Program-made: the position numbers and the translations under genes
Shown: positions 35,105-44,645 of the stretch, one piece after another
Numbering within the stretch: the first letter of the stretch is position 1
Layout: each line of letters starts with the position of its first letter
Assembly: GCF_036621415.1 (NCBI RefSeq)
Contig: NZ_CP030941.1
Coordinates: 3,098,001 to 3,162,000 of the forward strand
Length of the DNA: 64,000 nt
Origin: Nitratireductor thuwali
GTDB lineage: Bacteria > Pseudomonadota > Alphaproteobacteria > Rhizobiales > Rhizobiaceae
Direction of reading: 5' to 3'
Notes under the pieces: model-generated
Database searches by the model: none
The model's input: the letters and a program-made list of their open reading frames with translations, nothing else
Told to the model about the DNA's origin: nothing

Positions 35105-36472
35105 ATGCCCGGAAAGCTGACTTTGGAAGAACTGAGGGCCGCCGCGGCGGCCGGCGAGATCGACACCGTCCTGGTGGCGCTGGTCGACATGCAGGGGCGG
35201 CTCATGGGCAAGCGCTTCCACGTCGATTTCTTCCTCGAAAGCGCTTTCGAGGAAACCCATAGCTGCAACTACCTGCTGGCGACGGACCTTGAAATGTACA
35301 CGGTCGAGGGTTACCGCGCGACGAGCTGGGAAGCCGGCTATGGCGACTACACGATGAAGCCGGACCTCACCACCATGCGGCGCATTCCATGGCTGGAAGG
35401 CTCGGCGCTGGTGCTGTGCGACGTGCTCGACCACCACACCCATGCCGAGGTTCCGCATTCCCCGCGCGCGATGCTGAAGACGCAGATCGAAAGGCTGAAG
35501 GCGCTGGGCATGAAGCCCATGATGGCCTCGGAGCTGGAGTTCTTCCTGTTCCGCGATTCCTACGAGGAGGCCCACGCCAAGGGCTATCGCGGGCTGGAGC
35601 GCATCAGCGCCTACAACGAGGACTACCACATCTTCCAGACCACCAAGGAAGAGGGCGTGATGCGAGCGATCCGCAACGGCCTGAACGGTGCCGACGTGCC
35701 CGTCGAGAACTCCAAGGGCGAGGCCGATGCCGGGCAGGAGGAAATCAACGTCCGCTACGCCGACGCGCTGACCATGGCCGACCGCCACGCCATCGTGAAA
35801 AACGGCTGCAAGGAGATCGCCTGGAAGAACGGCCGCGCCGTCAGCTTCATGGCCAAATGGGACAATGCGGCCGCCGGCAATTCCTCGCACGTTCACCAGT
35901 CGCTGTGGTCGCTCGACGGCAAGCCGCTTTTCTTCGCCCCCGGCAAGGAACACGGCATGTCGGACCTGATGAGGAACTATATGGCGGGCCTGCTGGCGCA
36001 TGCCGGCGAGATCACCTATTTCCTGGCGCCCTATATCAATTCCTACAAGCGCTTTGCCGCCGGCACGTTCGCGCCGACCAAGGCGATCTGGTCGATGGAC
36101 AACCGCACCGCCGGCTACCGCGTCTGCGGTGCCGGCAGCAAGGCCGTGCGGGTGGAGTGCCGGGTGGGCGGGGCCGATCTCAACCCTTATCTTGCATTCG
36201 CGGCGTTGCTGGCGGCGGGGCTGGACGGTATCGAGAACGAGCTGGCGCTGGAGCCCGCCTTCGTCGGCGACGCCTATCACGGCCGCGACGTCCGCGAGAT
36301 TCCACAGACCCTGCGCGAGGCGACCGCCGCGCTCGACGCTTCCCGCTTTATGCGGACGGCTTTCGGCGACGAGGTGATCGACCACTATGTGCACGCCGCG
36401 CGCTGGGAGCAGACCGAATATGACCGCCGCGTCACCGACTGGGAAGTCCGCCGCGGATTTGAGAGAGCCTAA
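35105..36472 (+). CDS. Glutamine-synthetase-family ligase (gamma-glutamylamine synthetase type)
   Basis: A 455-residue glutamine-synthetase-fold enzyme. The N-terminal beta-Grasp part includes VLVALVDMQGRLMGKRF. The catalytic part has the glutamate-binding and metal stretches ASELEFFLF, AGQEEINVRYADAL, GNSSHVHQSLWS and NRTAGYRVCGAGSKAVRVECR. It belongs to the branch with PuuA, IpuC and GlnT-like enzymes that gamma-glutamylate amines, not to GlnA: the adenylylation-site region differs and the operon is catabolic. It precedes an aldehyde dehydrogenase and an iron alcohol dehydrogenase. The ribosome site is weak. The substrate amine is unknown. Confidence 0.87.
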   Translation: MPGKLTLEELRAAAAAGEIDTVLVALVDMQGRLMGKRFHVDFFLESAFEETHSCNYLLATDLEMYTVEGYRATSWEAGYGDYTMKPDLTTMRRIPWLEGSALVLCDVLDHHTHAEVPHSPRAMLKTQIERLKALGMKPMMASELEFFLFRDSYEEAHAKGYRGLERISAYNEDYHIFQTTKEEGVMRAIRNGLNGADVPVENSKGEADAGQEEINVRYADALTMADRHAIVKNGCKEIAWKNGRAVSFMAKWDNAAAGNSSHVHQSLWSLDGKPLFFAPGKEHGMSDLMRNYMAGLLAHAGEITYFLAPYINSYKRFAAGTFAPTKAIWSMDNRTAGYRVCGAGSKAVRVECRVGGADLNPYLAFAALLAAGLDGIENELALEPAFVGDAYHGRDVREIPQTLREATAALDASRFMRTAFGDEVIDHYVHAARWEQTEYDRRVTDWEVRRGFERA

Positions 36473-36473
36473 G

Positions 36474-37862
36474 ATGACAGACACATTGAAATGCATTTCG
36501 CCGATCGACGGCTCCGTCTATGCGGAGCGCCCGGTCATGCCGCCCGCGGAGGCCGCCAAGCGGGTCGAGCGCGCGGCCAAGGCGCAGAAGACATGGGCCG
36601 CCCGCCCGCTGGACGAGCGCATCGCCCTGGTCAGCGCCGGCATCGCCCGCCTCAACCAGATGGCGGACGAGGTGGTGCCGGAGCTTGCCTGGCAGATGGG
36701 AAGGCCCGTCCGCTACGGCGGAGAGTTCGGCGGCATGAACGAGCGCGCCGACTATATGGCCAAGATCGCCGCGCGGGCCCTGGCGCCCATCGAAATCGAG
36801 GATTCGGCCGCCTTCTCGCGCTTCATCCGGCGCGAGCCGCATGGCGTCGTGATGGTCATCGCGCCCTGGAACTACCCCTACATGACGGCGATCAACACCA
36901 TCGTTCCGGCGCTGATCGCCGGCAATGCGGTGGTGCTGAAGCATGCCACGCAGACCCTGCTCGTTGGCGAGCGGATCGCCCGCGCCTTTCACGAAGCAGG
37001 CGTGCCGGAGGAGGTGTTCGTCAATCTCTTCCTCGACCACAGGGGCACCGAGGCGCTGGTCTCGGCCGGCCTTTTCGGCTTCGTCAATTTCACCGGATCG
37101 GTCGGCGGCGGCAAGGCCATCGAGCGCGCCGCCGCCGGCACCTTCACCGGGCTTGGGCTGGAGCTGGGCGGGAAGGACCCCGCCTATGTGATGGAGGATG
37201 CCGATCTCGACTGGGCGGTCGACGTGCTGATGGACGGCGCCATGTACAATGCCGGCCAGTGCTGCTGCGGCATCGAGCGGCTTTACGTGGCCGAGCCGCT
37301 GTTCGACGCCTTCGTGGAAAAATCCGTCGCCTGGGTGGAAAAGCTCAAGCTCGGCAATCCGCTCGATCAGGAGACGACCATCGGGCCCATGGCCAACAAG
37401 CGCTTCGCGGCCGAAGTGCGCAGCCAGACGGCCGATGCCGTGGCGCAGGGCGCGCGTGCCCTGATCGACGCAAAGCTGTTCCCGCAGGACGATGGCGGCG
37501 CCTATCTGATGCCGCAGATTCTCGTCGACGTGAACCATCAGATGCGTGTCATGCGCGACGAGAGCTTCGGCCCCGTCGTCGGCATCATGAAGGTCGAGGA
37601 CGACGACGAAGCGCTGGAGCTGATGAATGACAGCCCCTATGGCCTCACCGCCTCGCTGTGGACGGCCGATGCCGAGCGCGCGGAGCGTATCGGCGGGCTC
37701 GTCGAGACCGGAACCGTCTTCCAGAACCGGGCGGACTACCTCGATCCGGCCCTGTGCTGGACCGGCTGCAAGGACACCGGCCGCGGCGGCGCGCTGTCGG
37801 AGATCGGCTTCCACAACCTCACCCGCCCGAAATCCTTCCATCTCAGGAAAAGAAAATCATGA
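36474..37862 (+). CDS. NAD(P)-dependent aldehyde dehydrogenase
   Basis: A 462-residue ALDH-superfamily enzyme. Seen are VIAPWNYPYMT, FVNFTGSVGGGKAI, the general-base glutamate E230 in LELGGKD and the catalytic cysteine region AGQCCCG (C264 by the GQxC pattern, flanked by two more cysteines). It starts two bases after the ligase stop, so the two are tightly linked. It should oxidise an aldehyde, probably a gamma-glutamylated one, to the acid. Its stop overlaps the next start in ATGA. Confidence 0.93.
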   Translation: MTDTLKCISPIDGSVYAERPVMPPAEAAKRVERAAKAQKTWAARPLDERIALVSAGIARLNQMADEVVPELAWQMGRPVRYGGEFGGMNERADYMAKIAARALAPIEIEDSAAFSRFIRREPHGVVMVIAPWNYPYMTAINTIVPALIAGNAVVLKHATQTLLVGERIARAFHEAGVPEEVFVNLFLDHRGTEALVSAGLFGFVNFTGSVGGGKAIERAAAGTFTGLGLELGGKDPAYVMEDADLDWAVDVLMDGAMYNAGQCCCGIERLYVAEPLFDAFVEKSVAWVEKLKLGNPLDQETTIGPMANKRFAAEVRSQTADAVAQGARALIDAKLFPQDDGGAYLMPQILVDVNHQMRVMRDESFGPVVGIMKVEDDDEALELMNDSPYGLTASLWTADAERAERIGGLVETGTVFQNRADYLDPALCWTGCKDTGRGGALSEIGFHNLTRPKSFHLRKRKS

Positions 37863-39004
37863 GCCAGACTGCCAATTGGTCCTACCCCACCAGCATCCGT
37901 TTCGGGGCAGGGCGCGTGAAGGAACTGGCCGAGGCCTGCAAGGCCGCCGGCATGAGCCGGCCGCTTCTCGTCACCGACAAGGGCCTGGCGCCGCTGCCCA
38001 TCACCGGCCAGGCGCTTGCCGTCCTCGGCGACGCCGGGCTGGGCGCGGCCATGTTCAGCGACGTCGATCCGAATCCGGACGAGAACAATCTTGCCGCCGG
38101 CATCAAGGTCTTCAACGAGGGCGGCCATGACGGCGTCGTCGCGTTTGGCGGCGGTTCGGGATTGGACCTCGGTAAGCTCGTCGCCTTCATGGCCGGGCAG
38201 ACGCGGCCCGTGTGGGATTTCGAGGACATCGGCGACTGGTGGACCCGCGCCGACGCGGCAAAGATCGCGCCCATCGTCGCCGTGCCGACGACGGCAGGCA
38301 CCGGCTCTGAAGTCGGCCGCGCCGGCGTGCTGACCAACTCCGTGACCCACGTTAAGAAGATCATCTTCCACCCGAAGATGCTCCCCGCCGTCACCATCTG
38401 CGATCCCGAGCTGACCGTCGGCATGCCCGCAACGATCACGGTCGGCACCGGCATGGATGCCTTCGCCCATTGCCTGGAAGCCTATTCCTCGCCCTTCTAC
38501 CATCCCATGAGCCAGGGCATCGCGCTCGAGGGAATGCGGCTGGTGAAGGAGAATCTTCCAAAGGTCGTGGCCGACCCCGGCAATCTGGAGGCGCGCGGGC
38601 ACATGATGAGCGCCGCCGCCATGGGCGCCGTCGCCTTTCAGAAAGGTCTCGGCGCCATCCACGCGCTCTCCCATCCCGTGGGTGCGATCTACAACACCCA
38701 TCATGGCATGACCAACGCGGTGGTGATGCCCGCCGTTCTAAGGCTCAACCGCCCCGCCATCGAGGACCGCATCGCGGCCGCTGCCGCCTATCTCGGCATT
38801 TCCGGCGGGTTCGACGGCTTCTACGACTTCGTCATCGGCCTGCGCGCCGAACTCGGCGTGCCGGACCGGCTGGGCGAGCTCGGCGTCGGGACCGATCGCA
38901 TCGACGACCTGGTCCAGATGGCGCTGGAGGATCCAACGGCCGGCGGCAATCCCGTCCGCCTCGACCCGGAGAATGCCCGCAAGCTGTTCGAGGAAGCGAT
39001 CTGA
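37859..39004 (+). CDS. Iron-containing (group III) alcohol dehydrogenase
   Basis: A 381-residue group III alcohol dehydrogenase. It has the NAD-binding FGGGSGLDLGK and VPTTAGTGSEV, and metal ligands in GMDAFAHCLEAY and IHALSHPVGAIYNTHHGMTNA. It oxidises an alcohol to an aldehyde or the reverse. Coupled by ATGA to the aldehyde dehydrogenase, it suggests a two-step oxidation alcohol-aldehyde-acid on one substrate. No ribosome site beyond AGGAAAAG. It ends the operon and is convergent with a LacI gene. Confidence 0.92.
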   Translation: MSQTANWSYPTSIRFGAGRVKELAEACKAAGMSRPLLVTDKGLAPLPITGQALAVLGDAGLGAAMFSDVDPNPDENNLAAGIKVFNEGGHDGVVAFGGGSGLDLGKLVAFMAGQTRPVWDFEDIGDWWTRADAAKIAPIVAVPTTAGTGSEVGRAGVLTNSVTHVKKIIFHPKMLPAVTICDPELTVGMPATITVGTGMDAFAHCLEAYSSPFYHPMSQGIALEGMRLVKENLPKVVADPGNLEARGHMMSAAAMGAVAFQKGLGAIHALSHPVGAIYNTHHGMTNAVVMPAVLRLNRPAIEDRIAAAAAYLGISGGFDGFYDFVIGLRAELGVPDRLGELGVGTDRIDDLVQMALEDPTAGGNPVRLDPENARKLFEEAI

Positions 39005-39043
39005 AAGGACGGCGCCGACCGCAAAACGCAACGGCAGAGCGCC

Positions 39044-39063
39044 GTGCGTCCATCCGGACGCAC
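39044..39063. terminator. Hairpin between convergent ADH and lacI genes
   Basis: GTGCGTCC (39044-39051) and GGACGCAC (39056-39063) form a perfect 8-bp stem with a four-base loop in the 75-base convergent gap. No T-run on either side, so bidirectional termination is possible but weakly supported. Confidence 0.4.
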
Positions 39064-39079
39064 AAAGGATGCCCTGAAC

Positions 39080-40108
39080 CTACGCCAGCGGCGCCGTGCT
39101 TTTCCTGACCACCAGCTCGACGCCCAGCACCTGATGCACCGCCGAGGCGGCTTCGGTTTCATCGCCGCTGATCTGCTCGATGAGCAGCCTGGCGGCGGCG
39201 TTGCCGATGGCGTTTCGGGGCTGGTGTATCGTGGTCAGGGGCGGGATGAAGCGCCGGGCGATGTCGATGTCGTCGAAACCGACGATGGAGACGTCGCCGG
39301 GCACCGACAGCCCTTCCTGGCTGAGCTCGGATATGAAGCCGCAGGCCATCTGGTCGCTGGCGCAGAACAGCGCCGTGGGGCGCTCCTCCATGGCAAGCCA
39401 TTGCCGCGCGGCATCCGCGCCCGACTGCAGGCTGAAATCGCCGTCGATGAACCACTCGTCGCGGATGTCGAGCCCTAGGGAAGCCAGCGCCTTGCGCGTG
39501 CCGGCGAGCCGCGTTTCGGTGAGGACGTTGCCAGAAGGCCCCGTCACATGCCCGATGTTCCGGTGCCCCAGCTCATGGAGGTGGCGCACCGCCATGGCCG
39601 CCCCGGCCTCGTTGTCGATGGCCACGTTGGGAAAGGAGCTGTCGGCGATCCACTCGCAGGCGAAGACGATCGGCGGCATGGCGCTGGATGCCTGCCCGTC
39701 GCCGAGCAGGGCGCGGGGCAAGGAGCCGTCGAGCGCGATCAGCCCGTCCGCCCGGGTATTGTGCAGATAGCTGACGAGCTGGGCCTGGTCCGCGTCGGGA
39801 TGCTTGGTGTCCACGATCAGCACGGAGAGCCCTTCGGCCGCCGCCGTCTGCTCGATGCCGGAAAGGATGCGCGAGAAGAACGGATTGCCGAGATTGGGCA
39901 CCAGCACGACGATGGCGCCGGTGCGCTTGCGCCGCAGGTTACGGGCCATGAGATTGATGTGGTAGCCGGTCGTGCGGATGGCTTCGAACACGGCCTCGCG
40001 CGTCACCTCCGACACGATCTCGGGATTGCTGATGGCCCGGCTCACCGTGGCTGTGGACACGCCGGCGACCCGCGCAACATCCTGAATCTTGGTCGCTTTC
40101 CTGTCCAA
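39080..40108 (-). CDS. LacI-family transcriptional regulator of the sugar operon
   Basis: A LacI/GalR repressor. The N-terminal helix-turn-helix and hinge read KIQDVARVAGVSTATVSRAI. The periplasmic-binding-like ligand domain follows (IVVLVPNLGNPFFSRIL to the C-terminus). I start it at the TTG at 40108, after AGGAAC, giving 342 residues with the HTH at the normal distance; an ATG at 40159 is the alternative. It is divergent from a sugar ABC operon whose leader holds LacI-type palindromes, so it probably represses that operon and is relieved by the imported sugar or a product. Confidence 0.9.
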   Translation of the reverse strand: MDRKATKIQDVARVAGVSTATVSRAISNPEIVSEVTREAVFEAIRTTGYHINLMARNLRRKRTGAIVVLVPNLGNPFFSRILSGIEQTAAAEGLSVLIVDTKHPDADQAQLVSYLHNTRADGLIALDGSLPRALLGDGQASSAMPPIVFACEWIADSSFPNVAIDNEAGAAMAVRHLHELGHRNIGHVTGPSGNVLTETRLAGTRKALASLGLDIRDEWFIDGDFSLQSGADAARQWLAMEERPTALFCASDQMACGFISELSQEGLSVPGDVSIVGFDDIDIARRFIPPLTTIHQPRNAIGNAAARLLIEQISGDETEAASAVHQVLGVELVVRKSTAPLA

Positions 40109-40166
40109 TCCCGTTCCTACCCGTGCCCTCAATCCGCTCTTCCGGCAAAGCGACCCCATAAAAGGC

Positions 40167-40188
40167 TTGACACTTTTGCCGCGGCAAA
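40167..40188 (+). promoter_or_regulatory. -35-like box and 14-bp palindrome in the sugar operon promoter
   Basis: TTGACA (40167-40172) is a perfect -35 hexamer on the plus strand. It is followed at once by TTTGCCGCGGCAAA (40175-40188), a perfect palindrome with the CG centre common in LacI-family operators, which would fill the promoter spacer. No strong -10 was found. Confidence 0.55.
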
Positions 40189-40198
40189 TCAAGCTACA

Positions 40199-40212
40199 TG
40201 TAATCGATTACA
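40199..40212. promoter_or_regulatory. LacI-type operator 1
   Basis: TGTAATCGATTACA is a perfect 14-bp palindrome with a central CG, typical of LacI-family sites for sugar operons. It is in the divergent gap between the LacI gene and the binding-protein gene, and a near-copy follows 32 bases later. Confidence 0.75.
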
Positions 40213-40230
40213 AGCGCTGGCATCATAGCA

Positions 40231-40244
40231 TGTAATCGATTTCA
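40231..40244. promoter_or_regulatory. LacI-type operator 2
   Basis: TGTAATCGATTTCA matches operator 1 at 13 of 14 positions. Its centre is 32 bases away, about three helical turns, so two repressor dimers could bind the same DNA face. Confidence 0.7.
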
Positions 40245-40305
40245 TCGGTAGGAGGCCGTTTTTTGTTTTTGGTCCGCGAGCGGGCCACCGAATGGGAGGA
40301 ATGAG

Positions 40306-41541
40306 ATGAACACTTTTAAAGCCGCACTGGCAGCGTCCACCATGATGGGCGCCGTAACGGCCGCGTCGGCGGTCGAACTGGAAGTGACGCATTGGTGGAC
40401 CTCGGGCGGTGAAGCCGCCGCGGTCGCGGAATTTGCCAAGGCATTCGAGGAAAAGACCGACCACACATGGGTCGACGGCGCCATCGCCGGTGGCGGCAAC
40501 ACCGCCCGTCCCGTCATGATCAGCCGCATCACCGGCGGCGATCCTATGGGCGCCACGCAGTTCAACCATGGCCGGCAGACGGAGGAACTGGTCGAGGCGG
40601 GCCTGATGCGTCCGCTTACCGGCCTTGCCGAAGAGGAAGGGTGGAAGGACATCGTGAGGCCTGCGAGCCTGCTCGACAGCTGCACGGTCGACGGCGAAAT
40701 CTACTGCGTGCCGGTCAACATCCATTCCTGGGAGTGGCTGTGGCTTTCCAACAAGGCTTTCGAAGAGGCCGGCGTGCCGGTGCCGAGCAATTGGGACGAG
40801 TTCGTCGCGGCTGCTCCCGCGCTTGAGGAAGCCGGCAAGATCCCGCTCGCCATTGGCGGCCAGCCCTGGCAGATCGGCGGCGCCTTCCGCGTCCTCGTCG
40901 CTTCGCTCGGCGGCCCTGAGCTCTATCAGCAGGTCTATGGCGACAAGAATGCCGAGGTGGCCGGCGGCCCGGAGATGGCCAAGATATTCAAGGCCGCCGA
41001 CGATGCGCGCAAGATGGCTGCGAAATCGACGGTCCAGGACTGGAACCAGGCGACCAACCTCGTGATCACCGACGAGGCCGGCGGCCAGATCATGGGCGAC
41101 TGGGCGCAAGGTGAATTCCAGGTGGCCGGCGAGACAGCCGGCGAAGACTACACCTGTCTGCCCGGGCTCGGCGTGCACCAGGTCCTGTCGACCGGCGGCG
41201 ACGCCTTCTACTTCCCGAAGGTGGAGGACGAAGAGATCGCCAAGGCGCAGGAAGAGCTCGCCTCGGTGATGCTCGATCCCGAGGTCCAGGTCGCCTTCAA
41301 TCTGAAGAAGGGATCGGTGCCGGTGCGCGGCGACGTCGACCTCGCTGCGGCCAATGACTGCATGAAGAAGGGTCTTGCGATCCTGGAGAACGGCACCCTC
41401 GTTCCTTCCGGCGAGCAGCTCATGTCGCAGGACGCCCTCAACCAGATCAATGATCTGATGGCGCAGTTCTTCAGCACGCCGTCGATGACGGCGGAAGATG
41501 CGCAGAAGCGTTTCGTCGACATCGTCGGCAGCGCCACCTGA
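40306..41541 (+). CDS. Carbohydrate ABC transporter substrate-binding protein (CUT1)
   Basis: A 411-residue periplasmic sugar-binding protein. The signal peptide (MNTFKAALAASTMMGAVTAA, cleaved near ASA-VE) is followed by LEVTHWWTSGGEAAAVAEFA, a family-1 extracellular binding start, and by CVPVNIHSWEWLWLSNKAF and IMGDWAQGEF. It is close in style to the glucose/mannose-type binding proteins of rhizobia. The ligand may be a xylose- or glucose-containing oligosaccharide given the GH43 enzyme downstream; that is inference. A strong hairpin follows before the permease genes. Confidence 0.92.
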   Translation: MNTFKAALAASTMMGAVTAASAVELEVTHWWTSGGEAAAVAEFAKAFEEKTDHTWVDGAIAGGGNTARPVMISRITGGDPMGATQFNHGRQTEELVEAGLMRPLTGLAEEEGWKDIVRPASLLDSCTVDGEIYCVPVNIHSWEWLWLSNKAFEEAGVPVPSNWDEFVAAAPALEEAGKIPLAIGGQPWQIGGAFRVLVASLGGPELYQQVYGDKNAEVAGGPEMAKIFKAADDARKMAAKSTVQDWNQATNLVITDEAGGQIMGDWAQGEFQVAGETAGEDYTCLPGLGVHQVLSTGGDAFYFPKVEDEEIAKAQEELASVMLDPEVQVAFNLKKGSVPVRGDVDLAAANDCMKKGLAILENGTLVPSGEQLMSQDALNQINDLMAQFFSTPSMTAEDAQKRFVDIVGSAT

Positions 41542-41553
41542 CCGCCTGAACAC

Positions 41554-41588
41554 GGAGCCGCCGGCCGGTCGCGCCGGCCGGTGGCTCC
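41554..41588 (+). other. Long hairpin between sugar-binding protein and permease genes
   Basis: GGAGCCGCCGGCCGG (41554-41568) pairs with CCGGCCGGTGGCTCC (41574-41588), 14 of 15 pairs with a five-base loop. No T-run follows. It probably stabilises the upstream mRNA or slows transcription, giving more binding protein than permease. Confidence 0.65.
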
Positions 41589-41624
41589 AAACCCTCCACA
41601 GTTCGCCGGCCGGGAGATCATGCG

Positions 41625-42521
41625 ATGACGCAGCAAAGCCGTCCGAACCAGCTTTTCCGGAATCTTCACGCAAAGATCGCGGCCATACCGATGATCTTGA
41701 CGGCCGTGGTGATTTTCGCTGGCGGAACGCTCTGGACGATTTTCTATTCCTTCACCGACTCAGGGCTGCTCCCCCGTCTGCAGTTCGTGGGGCTGGCGCA
41801 GTACGACCGTCTGTGGTCGACGCCGCGCTGGCTCATATCGATCGAAAATCTCTTCATATACGGCCTCGGCATGCTGGTCTTCTCGCTGGTGATCGGCTTC
41901 GTCCTGGCCGCCTTGCTTGACCAGAAGATCCGCTTCGAGAACACGTTCCGCACGATCTTCCTCTACCCGTTCGCTCTTTCGTTCATCGTCACGGGCCTCG
42001 TCTGGCAGTGGATCCTCAATCCCGAATTCGGCATCCAGAGGGTGATCCGCTCGCTTGGATGGGAGAGCTTCACCTTCGACCCGCTCTACAATCCCGACAT
42101 CGTCATCTACGGCATTCTGATCGCCGCGCTCTGGCAGAGCACCGGCCTGATCATGTGCCTGATGCTGGCCGGGCTGCGCGGGATCGACGAGGACATCTGG
42201 AAAGCCTCGCGCATCGACGGCATTCCGATGTGGAAGACATATCTCCTCATCATCGTCCCGATGATGAAGCCGGTTTTCATCACCGCCCTCGTCATCATCG
42301 CGACGGGCATCGTGCGCGTCTACGACCTCGTCGTCGCGCAGACCAGCGGCGGGCCCGGGATCGCCTCGGAGGTTCCGGCAAAATACGTCTACGACATGAT
42401 GTTCTCCTCGCAGAATCTCGGCCAGGGCTTTGCCGCCTCCACCATGATGCTGCTCTCGGTGCTGATCGTCGTCATCCCGTGGGCCTATCTCGAATTCGGA
42501 GGGAAGAAACGTCATGGCTAA
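41625..42521 (+). CDS. Sugar ABC transporter permease (MalF type)
   Basis: A 298-residue inner-membrane protein with six hydrophobic helices. The cytoplasmic EAA loop, which contacts the ATPase, is DEDIWKASRIDGIPMWKTYL. It pairs with the next permease, whose start overlaps this gene's end by eight bases. The ATG lies downstream of a GGGAG site. Confidence 0.92.
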   Translation: MTQQSRPNQLFRNLHAKIAAIPMILTAVVIFAGGTLWTIFYSFTDSGLLPRLQFVGLAQYDRLWSTPRWLISIENLFIYGLGMLVFSLVIGFVLAALLDQKIRFENTFRTIFLYPFALSFIVTGLVWQWILNPEFGIQRVIRSLGWESFTFDPLYNPDIVIYGILIAALWQSTGLIMCLMLAGLRGIDEDIWKASRIDGIPMWKTYLLIIVPMMKPVFITALVIIATGIVRVYDLVVAQTSGGPGIASEVPAKYVYDMMFSSQNLGQGFAASTMMLLSVLIVVIPWAYLEFGGKKRHG

Positions 42522-43455
42522 CACAGGCGCCCTCAACAGAGCCGGAGTCGCGGCCGGCACCATCCCAGAGGAACTGGCCGGCCCCCGCGGCGCACGGCCG
42601 AGGCGCATCGTCTCGCGCGGCAACATCATCCTTTACGGCACGCTGTTCGTCATGGCGGTCTACTATCTCCTGCCGCTTTACGTGATGGTGGTGACATCGC
42701 TGAAGGGCATGCCCGAGGTGCGCCTCGGCAACGTCTTCTCGCCGCCCATGGAGATCACCTTCGAGCCCTGGGTGAAGGCATGGGCAACCGCTTGCACGGG
42801 GCTCAATTGCGACGGGCTCTCGCGCGGCTTCTGGAACTCGGTGAGGATCACGGTCCCCTCGGTCGTCCTGTCCATCGCCATTGCCTCGCTGAACGGCTAT
42901 GCGCTGTCCAACTGGCGCTTCAAAGGCGCGAACCTGTTCTTCACGATCCTGATCATCGGCGCGTTCATCCCCTATCAGGTGATGCTCTATCCGATCGTCA
43001 TCATCCTGCGGGAAATGGGGCTTTACGGCGGCCTTACCGGGCTGGTGCTGGTGCACACGGTCTTCGGCATGCCCATCCTGACCCTGCTCTTCCGCAACTA
43101 TTTCTCGTCCGTGCCGGAGGAACTGTTCAAGGCCGCGCGCGTGGACGGAGCCGGCTTCTGGGGCATCTATTTCAAGATCATGCTGCCGATGAGCCTGCCG
43201 ATCTTCGTCGTCGCGATGATCATCCAGATCACCGGCATCTGGAACGACTTCCTATTCGGCGTCGTCTACACCAAGCCGGACCTCTATCCGATGACCGTGC
43301 AGCTCAACAACATCGTCAACTCCGTGCAGGGCGTGAAGGAATACAACGTCAACATGGCGGCCACGATCATCACCGGCCTCGTGCCGCTCGTCGTCTATTT
43401 TGCATCCGGAAAGCTCTTCGTCCGCGGCATCGCCGCAGGCGCGGTGAAAGGGTAG
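42514..43455 (+). CDS. Sugar ABC transporter permease (MalG type)
   Basis: A 313-residue membrane protein with six hydrophobic helices after a hydrophilic N-terminus of about 35 residues. The EAA motif is PEELFKAARVDGAGFWGIYF, typical for the second CUT1 permease. Overlap with the upstream gene and a three-base gap to the ATPase gene show tight coupling. Confidence 0.92.
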   Translation: MANTGALNRAGVAAGTIPEELAGPRGARPRRIVSRGNIILYGTLFVMAVYYLLPLYVMVVTSLKGMPEVRLGNVFSPPMEITFEPWVKAWATACTGLNCDGLSRGFWNSVRITVPSVVLSIAIASLNGYALSNWRFKGANLFFTILIIGAFIPYQVMLYPIVIILREMGLYGGLTGLVLVHTVFGMPILTLLFRNYFSSVPEELFKAARVDGAGFWGIYFKIMLPMSLPIFVVAMIIQITGIWNDFLFGVVYTKPDLYPMTVQLNNIVNSVQGVKEYNVNMAATIITGLVPLVVYFASGKLFVRGIAAGAVKG

Positions 43456-43458
43456 GGC

Positions 43459-44547
<1,089 letters not shown>

Positions 44548-44645
44548 CGTTCCAACGACCGGCGCCGAATTAGCAGGACCACCAGAATATTGCCCAGTTC
44601 ACTGCCGTTACGAGGCGGGCGGACCTTCCAATAGTGGAGAAAGAC

